NCBI RefSeq assembly: GCF_900105315.1
Contig: NZ_LT629766.1
Location: forward strand, 2,790,001 to 2,854,000
Length of the DNA stretch: 64,000 bases
Reading direction: 5' to 3'
DNA from: Brevibacterium siliguriense
GTDB taxonomy: Bacteria > Actinomycetota > Actinomycetes > Actinomycetales > Brevibacteriaceae
Positions 8,367 to 17,472 of the stretch are shown in pieces (position 1 is the stretch's first letter; each line of letters opens with the position of its first letter). A program made the translations under genes and the position numbers. The notes beneath the pieces are model-generated. The model worked only from the letters and a program-made list of their open reading frames with translations, was not told the origin of the DNA and ran no database searches.

Positions 8367-10916
8367 TCAGAAGTCGAGCTTGAGTCCTTCGACGGGTGAG
8401 AGCCGGGAAGCGCGCCTGGCCGGAGCCAGAGCCGAGAGGATCCCGGCGACGACCGCCACTGCGAGGATGCCGAGGAAGGACGGGGAGGAGAAGTCGACGA
8501 TGAGGTCGGTGGAGTAGTCGTGCGTGACCAAACGTGTGCCGACGATGCCCAGGGCACCTCCGAGGACGAGTCCGAGCACTGCGGCCACCGATGAGATGAG
8601 CACCGCCTCGAGCGCCAGCAGAGTCCGCAGCTGTGCGATGCTCAGTCCCAGTGCCCGCATGAGCGCGTTCTCCCTTCGGCGTTCGATGACGGAGAGGCTG
8701 ACCGTGTTCGAGACGCCGATGAGGGCGATGATCACGGACACGAAGAGGAGGGCCACTGCTCCGGCGAGCATGACGTCGATGAGTTCCGAATAGGCACCTC
8801 GGGCGACGGCCGAACCGCCGACCTCTTCGCTGGAGACGTCGAGCGTCTCGGCCACGGAGTGGCGGATACGCGTGATCTCGTCGACCTCGACGTCCTCGTC
8901 GAGGCGGACGAGCACGGCCGTCGAGGTCGCCGAGATGCCGAGGTCGTTGCCGACCTCGGGAGTGGTGAAGAAGGCGAGGCTGGAGAGTCCGTCCCTATGC
9001 ACGGGCACGCTCAACTCGTTGAGACCCTTCACCCGCACGGTCGCAGAGCGGTAGTCCTCGGGAACGGTGACGCGTCCGGACACGATATCGGCGGCTGCGT
9101 CTCCGAGCACCGTCTCGGCGCTGTCCGGGTCGATGACGAAGATCTCGGGACGGGAGCCCTTGAACTCCTCGACCGCCTCGGCACGGTGGGCGATGACCGC
9201 GGTGGACACTCCGGGGATCTCGCGCACATCATCGATGTCATCATCGTCGACGAGGCCCGACAGCGGTACGGAGATATCGACGGGATAGCGCTGGTCAAGC
9301 CCGTGGCTGAGCGTCGCTTTCGTCGACATGCCGCCCACGAGGATCGTCGCCACCAGGGTCACACCGATGATCAGCGCGGTGGCCGTGGCCGCGGTGCGGC
9401 GCGGATTGCGCATTGTGTTCAGGGTCGCCAGCTGTCCGGGCACACCCCAGGGGCTGAACAGCACCTCCCCCGTCCATGCAACGACGGGCGGGATGATCTT
9501 CGCCGAACTGATGACCAGTCCGGTGACGACGAGTCCTCCTCCCAATGCGCCGCCGAGGACCCAGAGCTGCGCGGTCGATACCGCATAGACGGAGACGATG
9601 ACGAGCACGACGCCCAGGCCGATGAAGCCGAACCCCACAAGGTGACGGGGCCGGGAGCGGGTGCTGGGCGAGATGGAGGCGTCGAAGGGCTGGAGTGCTT
9701 CGAGTGGAGTCACGGCGATGGCGCTGCGAGCCGGCCGGATGGTGGCCACGATCGTCAGCAGAGCACCGACGACGACTCCGCCGACGAGTGCGGAGACGGG
9801 AACGGTGAGGGTGTCGTAGGGGAATTCCTCCGGCCAGTAGCGCACGGCCGCAGCCATGAGTCCGCGGCTGACGCCGACTCCCGCGAAGACGCCGAAGATC
9901 GACCCGAGCAGTCCGACGAAGAGTCCTTCGGCCACGACGGATCCGTACATCTGCAGGCGGGTGGCGCCGAGGCAGCGCAGCAGCGCGAATTCGCGACGGC
10001 GCCCGGCGACGATTACGGAGAAAGTGTTGGAGACGACGAGGATGGCGACGATGACGGAGATTCCGGCGAACACGAGCAGCAGCCCGGTCACGACGGCATT
10101 GCCGCCGGAGAGACGATCGGTCTTCGCCGTCACGGCATCGTCCACACTGAGCGCTTCGAGGCTGCCGTTCAGTTCCGTACCGTCGATGATCCTCTGCAGC
10201 TGGGCGCGCACCGCTTCCCGGTCCGCACCGTCTTCGAGGGCGATCTGGATGGCGATGACGTCGCCCTGCTGGGCGAAGTACTCCTGATATCCCGAGGACG
10301 TGGTCAAAGCCCGAGTGGCGCCGGGAAGGGCGGGATCCTGCCCCATCTCCGCGATGCCGACGACGGAGAAGGTCACGCTGCTCTTGCTCGGACCCCGGTA
10401 GATGGGCATATCATCGTTCCCACTCTCCACCGGAACTGCGTCGACGGTGAAGCGGATCTCATCACCGATTCCGACGCCCAGATCGCTTGCTGTGCGGGTG
10501 TCGAGGACGAGGTCGGTCGTCGCTTCCGGTCGCTGGCCCGAGACCATGTCGAAGGTGTCGAGCCGTTCATCCGCCGGAACCGGGGACAGCGCAAAGGAGC
10601 TCTCTGAGAATGACGCTCCTCGTCCCGTTGTGACCGTGCGGGCCGACAGAGACGCGGTATCCACACCGTCGACCTCGGACAAGGGACCCAGCAGCGGGGA
10701 GGCCTCGTCTCCCCCGACGAAGACGTCTCTGCTTGGGACGACTGTGAGGTCGGATTTCTCGAAAGAACGACCGACGGCATGTTCGAGGCTGTCCTGCAGC
10801 GAGGAGTTGATGATCAGGGTGGTCGCGACGAATCCCGAAGCCAATGCGATGCCGAGGCCGATTGCGAGGAACCGGGCCCAGTGGATCCGAATCTGTGCGA
10901 GGGCGACTGCGATCAC
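8367..10916 (-). CDS. ABC transporter permease, FtsX/MacB-type
   Basis: An 849-residue permease. There is one N-terminal membrane helix (FLAIGLGIALASGFVATTLII), a large extracytoplasmic domain of the MacB periplasmic type, an FtsX segment of three helices near residues 270-400, a second extracytoplasmic domain, and another FtsX segment at the end (AVALLFVSVIIALIGVSNTVSLSV). This duplicated arrangement is typical of actinobacterial lipoprotein or peptide exporters. It overlaps the upstream ATPase by 4 bases (ATGA), so the two form one transporter. Substrate unknown. Confidence 0.9.
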   Translation of the reverse strand: MIAVALAQIRIHWARFLAIGLGIALASGFVATTLIINSSLQDSLEHAVGRSFEKSDLTVVPSRDVFVGGDEASPLLGPLSEVDGVDTASLSARTVTTGRGASFSESSFALSPVPADERLDTFDMVSGQRPEATTDLVLDTRTASDLGVGIGDEIRFTVDAVPVESGNDDMPIYRGPSKSSVTFSVVGIAEMGQDPALPGATRALTTSSGYQEYFAQQGDVIAIQIALEDGADREAVRAQLQRIIDGTELNGSLEALSVDDAVTAKTDRLSGGNAVVTGLLLVFAGISVIVAILVVSNTFSVIVAGRRREFALLRCLGATRLQMYGSVVAEGLFVGLLGSIFGVFAGVGVSRGLMAAAVRYWPEEFPYDTLTVPVSALVGGVVVGALLTIVATIRPARSAIAVTPLEALQPFDASISPSTRSRPRHLVGFGFIGLGVVLVIVSVYAVSTAQLWVLGGALGGGLVVTGLVISSAKIIPPVVAWTGEVLFSPWGVPGQLATLNTMRNPRRTAATATALIIGVTLVATILVGGMSTKATLSHGLDQRYPVDISVPLSGLVDDDDIDDVREIPGVSTAVIAHRAEAVEEFKGSRPEIFVIDPDSAETVLGDAAADIVSGRVTVPEDYRSATVRVKGLNELSVPVHRDGLSSLAFFTTPEVGNDLGISATSTAVLVRLDEDVEVDEITRIRHSVAETLDVSSEEVGGSAVARGAYSELIDVMLAGAVALLFVSVIIALIGVSNTVSLSVIERRRENALMRALGLSIAQLRTLLALEAVLISSVAAVLGLVLGGALGIVGTRLVTHDYSTDLIVDFSSPSFLGILAVAVVAGILSALAPARRASRLSPVEGLKLDF

Positions 10917-11686
10917 AGAGAACTCAGTTCGCTCAGCGCCGTGACCACGCTGTCTCGGGTCGGCTGCCGGACTTCGCCCGTGGCACGTCCGTCCTTGAGG
11001 AGGACGACCCGCCCGGCGTGCGATGCCGCCACGGGATCGTGGGTGACCATGATGATCGTCTGCCCGTACAGGGTCGTGGCCCGTCCGAGGAGGGACAGGA
11101 CCTCCGCACCGGCATGGGAGTCGAGGTTTCCCGTGGGCTCATCGGCGAAGATGACATCCGGTCGGGTCAGCAGCGCACGGGCCACGGCAACTCGCTGCTG
11201 CTGACCGCCGGAGAGTTCGTGCGGACGATGCTGGAGACGATCGCCGAGTTCGAGTCGTTCGACGACTTCGGCCTTCCACTCTCGATCGATCTTCTTCCTG
11301 GCCAGCGACACCGGCAGTTCGATGTTCTGTTCCGCGCTCAGCGTCGGCACGAGGTTGAAGGCTTGGAAGATGAACCCGACTCGGTCGCGCCGCAGCTGGG
11401 TCAGCTGCCGGTCGTTGAGGCGGGTGATGTCTCTGCCGCGCATGATGATCGAACCGGAGTCGACGCGGTCAAGTCCGGCGAGCACGTGCATGAATGTCGA
11501 CTTCCCAGAGCCGGAGGGTCCCATGATGGCGGTGAAGCGACCCGATTCGAAGTCGACGCTGATGTCGTCGAGGGCGTCGACTGCCGTATCACCGCGGCCG
11601 AAGCTCTTGCGCAGGCCCTGCGCGCGGAGGACGATTTCGTCGTCGTCCGTGCTCGTCTGGACGGGCTCATCAGCAGGTTCCGACAT
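10913..11686 (-). CDS. ABC transporter ATP-binding protein (MacB/LolD-type)
   Basis: A 257-residue ATPase energising the permease that follows. Walker A GPSGSGKST at about 56-64, Q-loop FQAFNLVPTL, signature LSGGQQQR, Walker B VIFADEPTGNLD and H-loop VTHDP are all intact. The LSGGQQQRVAVARAL and ADEPTGNLDS wording is typical of the LolD/MacB group. ATG 11686 is chosen over the in-frame TTG 11698 because GAGG lies 7 bases upstream of the ATG. First gene of a two-gene operon. Confidence 0.93.
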   Translation of the reverse strand: MSEPADEPVQTSTDDDEIVLRAQGLRKSFGRGDTAVDALDDISVDFESGRFTAIMGPSGSGKSTFMHVLAGLDRVDSGSIIMRGRDITRLNDRQLTQLRRDRVGFIFQAFNLVPTLSAEQNIELPVSLARKKIDREWKAEVVERLELGDRLQHRPHELSGGQQQRVAVARALLTRPDVIFADEPTGNLDSHAGAEVLSLLGRATTLYGQTIIMVTHDPVAASHAGRVVLLKDGRATGEVRQPTRDSVVTALSELSSL

Positions 11687-11773
11687 CGCATGCCTCAAAT
11701 CACGGTTCGGGTCTCGTCTCCGACTACCTTAGGTCCTGTCCGCACCGCCGACCACTCGGATCGCAAATGCAGA

Positions 11774-11804
11774 ACCGCCCACCTCAGCAGTTGAGATGGG
11801 CGGT
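11774..11804 (-). terminator. Hairpin after tRNA-Arg
   Basis: Arms 11774-11786 and 11792-11804 pair over 13 positions with one mismatch around a 5-base loop. Read on the minus strand it follows tRNA-Arg immediately and is trailed by a T-rich stretch, so it is probably the tRNA terminator. It also lies just upstream of the ABC transporter. Confidence 0.6.
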
Positions 11805-11811
11805 ATTGTGG

Positions 11812-11884
11812 TGCCCGCGACAGGATTCGAACCTACGACCTTCTGCTCCGGAGGCAGACGCTCTATCCACTGAGCTACGCGGGC
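11812..11884 (-). tRNA. tRNA-Arg (anticodon CCG)
   Basis: A 73-nt cloverleaf. The acceptor stem GCCCGCG/CGCGGGC is perfect, the D-arm is GCTC/GAGC, the anticodon arm is TCTGC/GCAGA with loop CTCCGGA giving anticodon CCG for CGG codons, and the T-loop is TTCGAAT. The discriminator base is A and CCA is not encoded. Confidence 0.96.
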
Positions 11885-11926
11885 AACGGATGTAACTCTA
11901 TCACCGTTGGCACCACCGCCCAAAAA

Positions 11927-11967
11927 CGACACCGCGCGCAATCTGCGAACGATTGCACACGGTGTCG
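11927..11967 (-). terminator. Rho-independent terminator of the VanY-like gene
   Basis: Outer arms CGACACCG/CGGTGTCG and inner arms GCAAT/ATTGC. Read on the minus strand it follows the VanY-like stop and is trailed by TTTTTG, a classic terminator layout. Confidence 0.75.
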
Positions 11968-11997
11968 TAAGGCTGTGATCAGCGATGTTCGAGCAGA

Positions 11998-13035
11998 TCA
12001 GGCGCCCTTCATGGCTTTGCGGCCCGGCACGTACTCCCAGTGCCAGAGCTCATAGGAATTGCGCTTGGCCCAGTCGGGGTTCTCCCACCCGAACTTGTCT
12101 GCATTGGCGACGAGCCACTCGTACTGCTGGCCGGTTCCGTTCTGCGTACCCGCACCGAGATCCAGCGCCAGGCCCCAACCGTGGTTGGAGGTTCCCGGAC
12201 GAGCCGCGAAGCCGGGTTTGCGGGACGCGACGGAGATCTGAGCGTCCAGCGACCGGTAGGAGTCGGTGACGGCGAGGTCCTTGCCGGTGTCCTTCTTGAA
12301 CGCTGCGTTCATCTTCGCGAACGACACGGCCGCATCGGAGCGCAGCTTGTGGTTGCCCACACCAATCTCGCACAGCCATTCGTCGGGCAGTTCGCCATTG
12401 CTCGCGTCGCCTTTCGGCGCGGCTTCGTCACATCCGGGAAGAACCGTCTTCGTGATCGCCCGCGACGCCGCGTCGACCTTGGTCTGCTTGGCGCTCGGAG
12501 CACCGATGGTCATCGAGGTCTTGTCGTCTTTGTCGACCTTGATGTCCGCGGAGACTGACTCGGCGTTGATCGCACGCGGCTGGGACTGTGCGGCGGTGTC
12601 ATCGACCTTGACTTCCTGGTTGCCGCTCATGTTTCCGGCGACCATCACAGCGGCGACGGCGGTGCCGGTGACCGAAACGGTCGCCAGTGCAGAGAACGTC
12701 GTGACCTTGCGCCGGCGTACCGACCGAAGCAGCGAACCGTCGGAACCGCGACTGCCGAGCTGTGCCGCAACCAGAGTCGAAGTATGACCCGCGGGGGTCA
12801 TCGGCCGTGCGGCCTCTTTGGCCATCGCTGCCCGTCGCGGCGAACCCGCAGCGGCGCGGGCCTCGGCGGCCATGGCCGCGCGACGGGGTGAGAGTACTGC
12901 GGATGCGGTACTCCGCGACTGCGATGTCGCGCGATGCGCTGAGTTGATCATCGAAACCTGCGAAGAGGCGTTCTGCTTGCGCAGATCACGTCGGCGAACC
13001 GGCGGCGCCTCGACGGTCGAGAGCTCACTCGACAT
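11998..13035 (-). CDS. M15/VanY-type D-alanyl-D-alanine carboxypeptidase family protein
   Basis: A 345-residue membrane-anchored cell-wall peptidase. A charged Ala/Arg-rich cytoplasmic N-terminus carries an internal repeat (SPRRAAMA.EA at about 49-59 and 65-75), followed by one membrane helix at 112-134, a linker, and a C-terminal VanY domain. Zinc and catalytic motifs are visible: TDSYRSLDAQ, SNHGWGLALD (His and Asp ligands) and ELWHWEY (Glu/His). It should trim D-Ala from peptidoglycan stems outside the membrane; the exact bond is inferred from the family. ATG 13035 has GGAG five bases upstream. Confidence 0.88.
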   Translation of the reverse strand: MSSELSTVEAPPVRRRDLRKQNASSQVSMINSAHRATSQSRSTASAVLSPRRAAMAAEARAAAGSPRRAAMAKEAARPMTPAGHTSTLVAAQLGSRGSDGSLLRSVRRRKVTTFSALATVSVTGTAVAAVMVAGNMSGNQEVKVDDTAAQSQPRAINAESVSADIKVDKDDKTSMTIGAPSAKQTKVDAASRAITKTVLPGCDEAAPKGDASNGELPDEWLCEIGVGNHKLRSDAAVSFAKMNAAFKKDTGKDLAVTDSYRSLDAQISVASRKPGFAARPGTSNHGWGLALDLGAGTQNGTGQQYEWLVANADKFGWENPDWAKRNSYELWHWEYVPGRKAMKGA

Positions 13036-13312
13036 AGTGCTCCATACTGTTGGTGATGGCTGTGCGGCGGAGGCCCTCTGCCGGGCGCCCGAAAGCTTAT
13101 GTCACAACACTATAACGGCATCGTTACAGTATGTCACTTTCAGTTCATACACAGCGTGTGACCAGGCGATTCATCGATTATGTCCGGTCACAACCCACTA
13201 CAGGCGGTCTACTCCAGGTGTCCCGAATCACTATATCGTTATGAACCGTTACACAGTCGGTCACGAATCGGACTCCACGCTGAACACTGTCTGCCCGGGA
13301 TCGCCCACTCAG
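13036..13312 (-). promoter_or_regulatory. Leader of the VanY-like gene, with a short palindrome
   Basis: 277 bases without a convincing ORF. The palindrome TAACG-N4-CGTTA lies at about 13112-13126, with further CGTTA/CGTTAC copies near 13230-13255, which could be a binding site. I looked for the c-di-AMP riboswitch that often precedes actinobacterial wall enzymes and did not find its conserved elements. Confidence 0.3.
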
Positions 13313-13358
13313 CGCCTCGGCGGCGGTCTCCTCGCGTCAGGAGACCGCCGCCGAGGCG
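13313..13358 (-). terminator. Perfect 20-bp hairpin after the CNNM genes
   Basis: Arms 13313-13332 and 13339-13358 are perfect complements around the 6-base loop CGCGTC. It sits 34 bases past the stop of the CNNM pair. No T-tract follows on the minus strand, so it may protect RNA ends or stall polymerase rather than be a textbook terminator. Confidence 0.6.
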
Positions 13359-13391
13359 ACTGACCAGACTGTTCGGGTCGGGGCCGAAGGC

Positions 13392-14453
13392 TCAGCTGCG
13401 GAAGTCGAATCGTCCCCGTTGCATCGCATCCTGAACCTCGCCCACCAGCTCTTCGAGCACATCCTCGAGGAAGAGGAGGCCGAGCACATGCGCCTGCGAG
13501 TCGATGACACGGGCGACATGGATTCCCGCCTTCTGCATCTGCGCCAGAGCCTCTTCGATTTCGTCATCGGCGGTGACCGTGAACAGGGGACGGAAGCGCT
13601 TGCTCTGCACTGGGGCATCGAAGGCGTCTTCGGTGTCCGCGTAGAGGACGTCCTTGATGTGGAGGTAGTCCTGCGGATAGCCGTCGTCTCCGACGACGAA
13701 GTAGCGAGAGAAGCCCGTCTTCCCGACCAATGTCACAAGCTCGTTCGGAGTCACCTTGTCCGAGATCGTGATGAGCTCGGACATCGGGACCATGATGTCC
13801 GAGGCGGTCTTGTCGCTGAACTCGATGGCGCCCTTGAGCAGCCCGGTGTCGTCGCTGAGCAGCCCTTCGCGCTTCGACTCGGCCACGATCGATTCGACCT
13901 GCTCGATCGTATAGGCCTCGTTGACCTCGTCACGAGCCTCGATCTTGAACAGATGCAGGACCCCGTTGGCCAAACCGTTGAGGGGACGGATGACGAAGCC
14001 GAAGACCCGCGCCAGGAATACCAGAGGAGTCGCCAGCAGCATCACGGCTTGGCCGGACGCCGCCAGGGCCAGGTTCTTCGGCACCATCTCACCGATGACC
14101 ACATGCAGGTAGGTCACGACGCCGAGTGCCAGGACGAAGGAGATCGTCGAGGACAGTCCGGCGGGTATGCCCAGGCCCTCGAGCGGGCCCGCGAGCAAAT
14201 GGTGGATGGCCGGTTCGGCCACATTTCCCAGAAGCAGGGAACATACGGTGATGCCGAGCTGGCAGATCGCCAGCATCAGTGACACGTGCTCCATCGCATA
14301 GAGCGCTGTCTTCGCTGCGGCAGAACCTTCGGCCGCGCGCGGTTCGACCTGTGAACGTTTGGCCGCGACCACGGCGAATTCGGCGGCGACGAAGAAGGAG
14401 TTGCTCAGCAGGAGGACGACCAGCCAGACCAGTCCGAACCAATCGGCGCTCAT
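13392..14453 (-). CDS. CNNM/CBS-domain membrane protein (hemolysin C family), short form
   Basis: 353 residues. An N-terminal CNNM (DUF21) domain of three to four helices (FGLVWLVVLLLSNSFFVAAEFAVVAAKRS, HVVIGEMVPKNLAL) is followed by two CBS domains (DIMVPMSELI.., FTVTADDEIEEALAQMQ..). It lacks the CorC/HlyC transporter-associated domain that its upstream partner keeps. Family members are implicated in Mg2+/Co2+ export; that role is inferred. Its start overlaps the upstream paralog's stop by 4 bases, so the two are co-translated. Confidence 0.9.
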   Translation of the reverse strand: MSADWFGLVWLVVLLLSNSFFVAAEFAVVAAKRSQVEPRAAEGSAAAKTALYAMEHVSLMLAICQLGITVCSLLLGNVAEPAIHHLLAGPLEGLGIPAGLSSTISFVLALGVVTYLHVVIGEMVPKNLALAASGQAVMLLATPLVFLARVFGFVIRPLNGLANGVLHLFKIEARDEVNEAYTIEQVESIVAESKREGLLSDDTGLLKGAIEFSDKTASDIMVPMSELITISDKVTPNELVTLVGKTGFSRYFVVGDDGYPQDYLHIKDVLYADTEDAFDAPVQSKRFRPLFTVTADDEIEEALAQMQKAGIHVARVIDSQAHVLGLLFLEDVLEELVGEVQDAMQRGRFDFRS

Positions 14454-15781
14454 CGGGAATCACCTCCGGTCTCGAACGCTCCAGCGTCGGCGGCGCGCAG
14501 CACCACCCGGAGGCGCTCGATGCGTCGTCCGTGCATCCGTTCGACCACGATGCGGGCATCCTCCGTACGGACCTCGTCACCCGGCTCGGGAATCCGTCCG
14601 AGCTCCTTGAGCACGAATCCGGCCAGAGTCTCGTAGTCGGAGTCCTCCGGGATGGTCACACCGACACGCGAGGAGATCTCATCGGGGCGCAGCTGACCGG
14701 GCACGATCCAGGAGCCGTCGCGAGCCGGTCGTGCCGCGACACGCATCCGATCATGCTCATCGGCGACCTCACCCACGAGCTCTTCGACGACGTCCTCGAG
14801 GGTGACGACTCCGGCAGTGCCGCCGAACTCGTCGACGACCACGGCCATCTGCAGGCCGGTGGCCCGCAGCTCCAGAAGAAGCGGGTCGAGCCGTTGGGTC
14901 TCCGGAATCTCACGGACCTCGGTCATCAGCCCTCCTGCGTAGGCGTCATCACGGTTGCCCGGAGGCACAGCGAAGGCCTGTTTGACGTGGACGACGCCGA
15001 CGATGTGGTCTTTGTCCTCGGCCGCCACGGGGAAACGGGAGAACCCGGTGTCTCGGGCCTGTTCGATGATCTGCCGAGCGGTGGTGTCCTTGTCCACCGT
15101 GGACATGCGTGTGCGAGGGGTCATCACGTCTTCGGCGGTGCGCTCGGAGAAGCTCAGGGTCCGCTCCAGCAGCCCTGCCGTCTGTTCGTCGAGCACCCCT
15201 TCCTCGGCGGAGTGGCGCACGAGTGAGGTCAGTTCCTCCGGGGAACGCCCCACAGACCCCTCTTCCTGCGGCTCGACGCCCATGGACATGAGGATCTTGT
15301 TCGCGGTGCCGTTGAGGACTGCGATGACGGGCTTGAATACGATTGAGAACACGTACTGCATCGGTGCGGCGATGCGCCCGGTCGCCAGGGGCACGGCGAT
15401 GGCGAGGTTCTTCGGCACGAGCTCTCCGAAGATCATCGACCCCACGGTGGAGACGATGAGGGCGATGGTCAGCGCCATCGGCGCCGCAACGCCGGGGCCG
15501 ACGCCCCAAGCCTCGAACAGCGGCGCAAGCAGCCTGCCCAAGGACGGTTCCATGAGGTAACCGGTGAGTAGAGTGGTGATCGTGATGCCCACCTGTGCCG
15601 CAGAGAGCTGAGTGGACAGGTGGGTCATCGAAGCACGCAGCGTCTTCGCACCGAAGACGCCGTCCTCGACCGCCTTATCTGCAGTATGGCGGTCGAGGGT
15701 CAGCAGTGAGAATTCGGCCGCGACGAAGACGCCGGTGCCGAGGATGAGCAGGAGTGCGAGGGCGAGGAGTATCCATTCCAT
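14450..15781 (-). CDS. CNNM/CBS-domain membrane protein with CorC domain
   Basis: 443 residues: a CNNM membrane domain (LALALLLILGTGVFVAAEF.., FGELVPKNLAIA), a CBS pair (DVMTPRTRMSTVD.., VDEFGGTAGVVTLEDVVEELVGE), and a C-terminal CorC_HlyC domain (DGSWIVPGQLRPDEI.. to the end). Likely divalent-cation homeostasis. First gene of a two-gene unit of paralogs with complementary domain content. Confidence 0.92.
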   Translation of the reverse strand: MEWILLALALLLILGTGVFVAAEFSLLTLDRHTADKAVEDGVFGAKTLRASMTHLSTQLSAAQVGITITTLLTGYLMEPSLGRLLAPLFEAWGVGPGVAAPMALTIALIVSTVGSMIFGELVPKNLAIAVPLATGRIAAPMQYVFSIVFKPVIAVLNGTANKILMSMGVEPQEEGSVGRSPEELTSLVRHSAEEGVLDEQTAGLLERTLSFSERTAEDVMTPRTRMSTVDKDTTARQIIEQARDTGFSRFPVAAEDKDHIVGVVHVKQAFAVPPGNRDDAYAGGLMTEVREIPETQRLDPLLLELRATGLQMAVVVDEFGGTAGVVTLEDVVEELVGEVADEHDRMRVAARPARDGSWIVPGQLRPDEISSRVGVTIPEDSDYETLAGFVLKELGRIPEPGDEVRTEDARIVVERMHGRRIERLRVVLRAADAGAFETGGDSR

Positions 15782-15867
15782 CAGTGACTGTCCCCGCCGT
15801 TCGCTCTCTGCTGAGCAGAGCAGGTGAAATGTGAGACCCTCGCGGGGTGAGGGTCGTCATCTGGGGC

Positions 15868-15884
15868 GCCGGCTTCCCGCCGGC
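15868..15884 (-). terminator. Short GC hairpin after guaB1
   Basis: GCCGGC-N5-GCCGGC lies 29 bases past the guaB1 stop on the minus strand. There is no T-tract, so this is a weak terminator candidate only. Confidence 0.3.
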
Positions 15885-15912
15885 CGGGACTGTCACTGTG
15901 CATGAGGAGATC

Positions 15913-17370
15913 TTACCAACTTCCCGACAGCGGTCGGCCCTCTTCGTATCCGGCGGCGCTCTGGACTCCGACCGCGGCCAGACGAGCGAATTCCCCGAGA
16001 TCACCGGCTCCGGCATAGGTGCAGGAGCTGCGCACGCCCGAAGTGATGCCGTCGAGCAGGTCCTCTACCCCAGGAGATTCTGGGTCGATGTACATGGTCG
16101 ACGAGGAAATGCCCTCTTCGAACAGGCCCTTCCGCGCCCGCGCAAAGGCAGATTCGGAGCGGGTGCGGTTGGCCACGGCACGCGCCGAAGCCATCCCGAA
16201 GCTCTCCTTGTACTTCCGGCCTTCGCCGTCGATGAGGAGATCGCCGGGAGATTCGTGGGTTCCGGCGAACCAGGATCCGACCATCACCTGTGAGGCTCCG
16301 GCCGCCAGGGCCAGGGCGACATCACGGGGGTAGCGGACTCCGCCGTCGGCCCATACATGGGCACCGAGCTCGCGAGCCGCCTCGGCGCACTCCAGGACTG
16401 CGGAGAACTGCGGACGACCTACGGCGGTCATCATCCGGGTCGTGCACATGGCTCCGGGACCGACGCCGACCTTGACGATGTCGGCGCCGGCGGAGACGAG
16501 GTCGCGGACACCTTCGGCGGTGACGACGTTTCCGGCCACGATCGGCACCCCGAGCTCGGCATCGGCGATCGCCGCAAGCGTGTCGAGCATCTTCACCTGG
16601 TGGCCGTGGGCGGTGTCGACGACGAGGACGTCGGCACCGGCTTCGACCAGCGCTGTGGCACGTTCGACCGCGGCGCCGTTGACGCCGATGGCAACGGCGA
16701 TCTTCAGCCGTCCCTGGTCATCGACATTGGGCGTGTAGATGGACGAACGCAGCAGCGACTTCGGAGTCAGGCTGCCGAGCACCGTGTTCTCGTCGTCGAC
16801 AACGGCGGCGAAGTCCGCTCGCGATTCCGTCATCGATTCGAAGAGGGACTCCAGCTGCGCAGAGTCCTCCCAGTCGACCTCGGAGGCGCGGATGACATGC
16901 GGTGAGGAGTCCAACAGCTCCGCCACCGAGGTGAAGCGATCGACTCCGCGCAGATCCGCGGCATTGATGATGCCTTCGAGCCTTCCCCCGGCATCGACGA
17001 TGACACCGAAGCCGTGCGGACGCTTGGCCAGCACGTGCAGGGCGTTGAGCACTGTGTCCTCGGGGGCGAAGCGCAGAGCGGATTCGAAGATCCGGTCACG
17101 GCTCTTGACCCAGGCTATGGTCTCCTGCGCAGCGGACAGCGGGATGTCCTGGGGCAGCACCGCCATCCCCCCGCGACGGGCCATGGTCTCGGCCATCCGA
17201 CGACCGGACACTGCCGTCATATTCGCGGCCACGAGCGGCGTCGTCGAGCCGGTCGGATCGGTTGTGGTGAGGTCGACTTCGAAGCGCGAAGTCAGCGCCG
17301 AGGAGTTCGGCACGAGGAACACATCGGAGTAGGTGAGATCGGTGTTCGGATCATTTGAGATGAAACGCAT
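15913..17370 (-). CDS. guaB1: GuaB1-type IMPDH paralog (GMP reductase)
   Basis: A 485-residue IMPDH/GMPR TIM barrel. Seen: N-terminal [10 protein letters not shown], two CBS domains inside (residues about 95-205), [15 protein letters not shown], the phosphate/Cys loop [15 protein letters not shown], and the C-terminal flap and ending typical of GuaB1. Mycobacterial GuaB1 has been shown to act as a GMP reductase, returning GMP to IMP, so that activity is inferred here rather than IMP oxidation. ATG 17370 with AAGGGA upstream is preferred over an in-frame GTG at 17406. Divergent from kgd. Confidence 0.88.
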   Translation of the reverse strand: MRFISNDPNTDLTYSDVFLVPNSSALTSRFEVDLTTTDPTGSTTPLVAANMTAVSGRRMAETMARRGGMAVLPQDIPLSAAQETIAWVKSRDRIFESALRFAPEDTVLNALHVLAKRPHGFGVIVDAGGRLEGIINAADLRGVDRFTSVAELLDSSPHVIRASEVDWEDSAQLESLFESMTESRADFAAVVDDENTVLGSLTPKSLLRSSIYTPNVDDQGRLKIAVAIGVNGAAVERATALVEAGADVLVVDTAHGHQVKMLDTLAAIADAELGVPIVAGNVVTAEGVRDLVSAGADIVKVGVGPGAMCTTRMMTAVGRPQFSAVLECAEAARELGAHVWADGGVRYPRDVALALAAGASQVMVGSWFAGTHESPGDLLIDGEGRKYKESFGMASARAVANRTRSESAFARARKGLFEEGISSSTMYIDPESPGVEDLLDGITSGVRSSCTYAGAGDLGEFARLAAVGVQSAAGYEEGRPLSGSW

Positions 17371-17472
17371 AACACTATTGTCCCTTAACTGCACATTCGA
17401 TGGCACATCACGTTAGGCTTGGAGATGTCGTTAAGCAGCAAGTCTTGAATCAGGAAGTAGGCGATCAACGCC

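Noticed and set aside
8859..10607. A 582-residue acidic plus-strand protein
   Set aside because: Antisense shadow of the ABC permease, with biased composition caused by high GC.
13036..13312. c-di-AMP (ydaO-type) riboswitch before the VanY-like gene
   Set aside because: The conserved internal loop and pseudoknot segments are not present on the minus strand.
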